Part shown: piece after piece, positions 63,817 to 64,000 of the stretch
How the letters are laid out: every line of letters begins with the position of its first letter
Position numbering within the stretch: position 1 is the first letter of the stretch
Source of the DNA: Theocolax elegans
Lineage: Eukaryota > Arthropoda > Insecta > Hymenoptera > Cerocephalidae
Direction of reading: 5' to 3'
DNA: 64,000 nucleotides
NCBI GenBank assembly: GCA_026168455.1
Contig: CM047426.1
Coordinates: 1,113,501-1,177,500, forward strand
The notes under the pieces: generated by a model
What the model saw: the letters and a program-made list of their open reading frames with translations, nothing else
Database searches by the model: none
Told to the model about the DNA's origin: nothing
Translations under genes and position numbers: made by a program

Positions 63817-64000
63817 TTGCTGCTGCTGCTGTTTGGTTCGATCCAAAACACGTGGCAGCTTGTCCTGGGGAGTGGCCGATATCACAGAGGCAGGTATGGG
63901 AGGTATCGTAGCTGGTTGAGTTGGCTGTTGAGCCAATAAAGAGGCCAGCATCCGGTTCTTCTCCCATAATTTGCTTGGAATACTACCCGAGCCTGTACCG
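51904..64000 (-). CDS. tai: Taiman-like p160/SRC steroid receptor coactivator, C-terminal part (continues past right edge)
   Basis: Nuclear, glutamine-rich transcriptional coactivator. Eleven exons on the minus strand join in one frame to 788 residues plus stop; the gene continues upstream beyond 64000. Recognition rests on the block IPSKLWEKNRMLASLLA, which holds an LXXLL nuclear-receptor box (LASLL), and the following IPPIPASVISATPQDKLPR, plus a second LXXLL (LQKLL) at the very C terminus. In p160 proteins, bHLH and PAS domains precede this region; none is in the window. Long polyQ tracts, encoded by mixed CAG/CAA, sit in the 63628 and 61584 exons. The family assignment is from memory of insect taiman, not a search; another Q-rich coactivator is the alternative. 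The exon at 55803 can either splice onward or read through to a different stop at 55720. Confidence 0.72.
53617..53774 (-). CDS. tai: Taiman-like penultimate exon
   Basis: 158 bp, phase 1 in and 0 out, donor gtaaga. Reads VNVDFGNTYVRCLDVSQLGD through AKSWAIGSAGTAPSSSR. The frame joins both neighbours exactly. The acceptor is weak: aatttag at 53775 is chosen, but an AG at about 53747 is also in phase. Confidence 0.65.
54786..54823 (+). repeat. Poly-T tract
   Basis: An almost pure T run of about 38 bases in the intron between the coactivator exons at 53617 and 55803. On the minus strand it is poly-A, possibly the tail of a retrotransposed sequence; no body was recognised. Confidence 0.7.
55720..55802 (-). 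CDS. tai: Alternative C-terminal extension of the taiman-like exon
   Basis: Read-through of the gtacga donor adds 26 codons reading TRLLLDSTDFNDGATESIYA and ending LLTISN before tag. Its composition is gene-like, unlike the intron beyond it. If used, the protein would lack the exons at 53617 and 51904, giving 740 visible residues. Confidence 0.4.
55803..55994 (-). CDS. tai: Taiman-like exon with optional read-through to 55720
   Basis: 192 bp when spliced at gtacga (phase 1/1), acceptor taattacag. Reads NTSTTGGINSEYVRKELRTV, a short Q run, then SQEDLESLGLTYDMASA. If the donor is ignored, the frame continues for 26 further codons to a stop at 55720-55722, ending SIYALLTISN. Confidence 0.78.
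55995..58465. other. Coactivator intron, left part
   Basis: AT-rich with many TA and CA/TA tracts (for example 56266-56310, 56386-56430, 56563-56582). No exon seen. Confidence 0.45.
58466..59223. mobile_element. TA-flanked element in a coactivator intron
   Basis: About 758 bp. Perfect 14-bp inverted ends CACGGAGAGAAATT, with TA directly outside each end, as for Tc1/mariner-type insertions. No transposase frame; AT-rich interior. Its right end is about 110 bp from the 59337-59642 exon donor. Confidence 0.7.
59337..59642 (-). CDS. tai: Taiman-like exon (symmetric, skippable)
   Basis: 306 bp, phase 1/1, acceptor gttacag, donor gtaagt. Ser/Pro/His/Asn-rich (SKEQPLLSPSHPLSG). It could be skipped without a frameshift. 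Confidence 0.78.
60181..60469 (-). CDS. tai: Taiman-like exon
   Basis: 289 bp, phase 0 in and 1 out, acceptor cttttccag, donor gtaacg. Begins GNFASSPRMYNVNQV, then Q-rich and Pro/Ser-rich (QSPFPAEAFPPPASPTA). Confidence 0.8.
60470..61144. other. Coactivator intron
   Basis: AT-rich intron between the exons at 60181 and 61145. Nothing recognised. Confidence 0.5.
61145..61274 (-). CDS. tai: Taiman-like exon
   Basis: 130 bp, phase 2 in and 0 out, acceptor tttttag, donor gtacgt. Contains TARLSPHSPAG, a Ser-Pro-rich stretch of the kind phosphorylated in SRC proteins. No ATG-initiated open frame marks this exon; it was found by joining neighbours. Confidence 0.75.
61369..61484 (-). CDS. tai: Taiman-like exon
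   Basis: 116 bp, phase 0 in and 2 out, acceptor attgcag, donor gtgagt. Ser/Pro/His-rich (SYGGSVQMPQGQHRLTHSYS). Confidence 0.78.
61584..61988 (-). CDS. tai: Taiman-like exon, main polyglutamine exon
   Basis: 405 bp, phase 0/0, acceptor ctttacag, donor gtagac. Three polyQ runs separated by Arg/Leu/Met-rich spacers (for example RMRLNAQQAGIRQTAAQF), then HNFDSLLNNTVAPNVSLQ. CAA and CAG are mixed, so the tract is not a pure repeat. Confidence 0.8.
62065..62228 (-). CDS. tai: Taiman-like exon
   Basis: 164 bp, phase 1 in and 0 out, acceptor catttcag, donor gtaaga. Reads NTAIASLLDAVEAQRNEKLV and onward, predicted helical; IASLL is a near-LXXLL. Confidence 0.78.
62327..62492 (-). CDS. tai: Taiman-like exon
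   Basis: 166 bp, phase 0 in and 1 out, acceptor atttgcag, donor gtacaa. Acidic and hydrophobic: WDIQSALDPDLSDILDQVIE looks like an activation or interaction helix. Confidence 0.78.
62493..63627. other. Coactivator intron with a hairpin element
   Basis: AT-rich. The only structure seen is the hairpin at 63320-63556. Confidence 0.5.
63320..63556. mobile_element. Hairpin element (MITE-like) in a coactivator intron
   Basis: Inverted arms around gactgacagac-type blocks (about 63329-63363 and 63483-63530). The right end reads CACGGTGGAAAAG on the minus strand and is flanked by TA. The left end is diverged, so the start is approximate. Confidence 0.5.
63628..64000 (-). CDS. tai: Taiman-like exon with LXXLL box and polyQ (partial)
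   Basis: Open from the window edge (the first base belongs to a split codon). Reads GTGSGSIPSKLWEKNRML, the LASLL box, a Pro/Ile-rich conserved block, a polyQ tract around 63770-63835, then a Ser/Thr-rich segment ending QPTNIYLTHI. Donor gtatgg, phase 0; this end is less certain than the rest. Confidence 0.72.

Overview
The window is AT-rich eukaryotic DNA with long introns, many simple repeats and palindromic TA-flanked elements. Two multi-exon genes can be reconstructed. Both are typical of an arthropod, most likely an insect; a hymenopteran is a guess from base composition and repeat style. No bacterial-type features, rRNA, tRNA or CRISPR array were seen.

Layout. (1) 1-9108: non-coding, built from nested tandem duplications around a ~1.43 kb palindromic element (two full copies and one half copy). 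A GC-richer, promoter-like island is present twice (about 5760-6250 and 8610-9105). (2) 9109-24440: AT-rich non-coding DNA with two more inverted-repeat elements and several GC-richer islands. I found no convincing exon here. (3) 24441-43675, plus strand: most of a type IV collagen alpha-chain gene, 24 coding exons and 1762 residues, from the N-terminal part of the triple helix to the stop codon. Signal peptide and 7S exons are not recognised. A 45-bp exon is duplicated, and the C-terminal NC1 domain is followed by an unusual ~94-residue arginine-rich tail. (4) 43676-51903: tail-to-tail intergenic/3'-UTR space full of microsatellites. (5) 51904-64000, minus strand: the 3' two thirds or so of a polyglutamine-rich transcriptional coactivator, most likely taiman (p160/SRC-type ecdysone receptor coactivator). 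It has 11 coding exons and continues beyond the right edge. Its 3' end can be read in two ways, giving different C termini.

The genes are convergent. Collagen IV builds basement membrane outside the cell. The coactivator works in the nucleus with steroid receptors. Nothing in the sequence links them functionally. All exon joins were checked by hand for GT/AG sites and phase: the collagen reading frame closes over 24 exons and the coactivator frame closes over 11. The most interesting points are the collagen C-terminal tail, the duplicated collagen exon with a 44-bp templated insertion at the junction, the two alternative coactivator C termini (one carrying an LXXLL motif), and the family of long palindromic TA-flanked elements.
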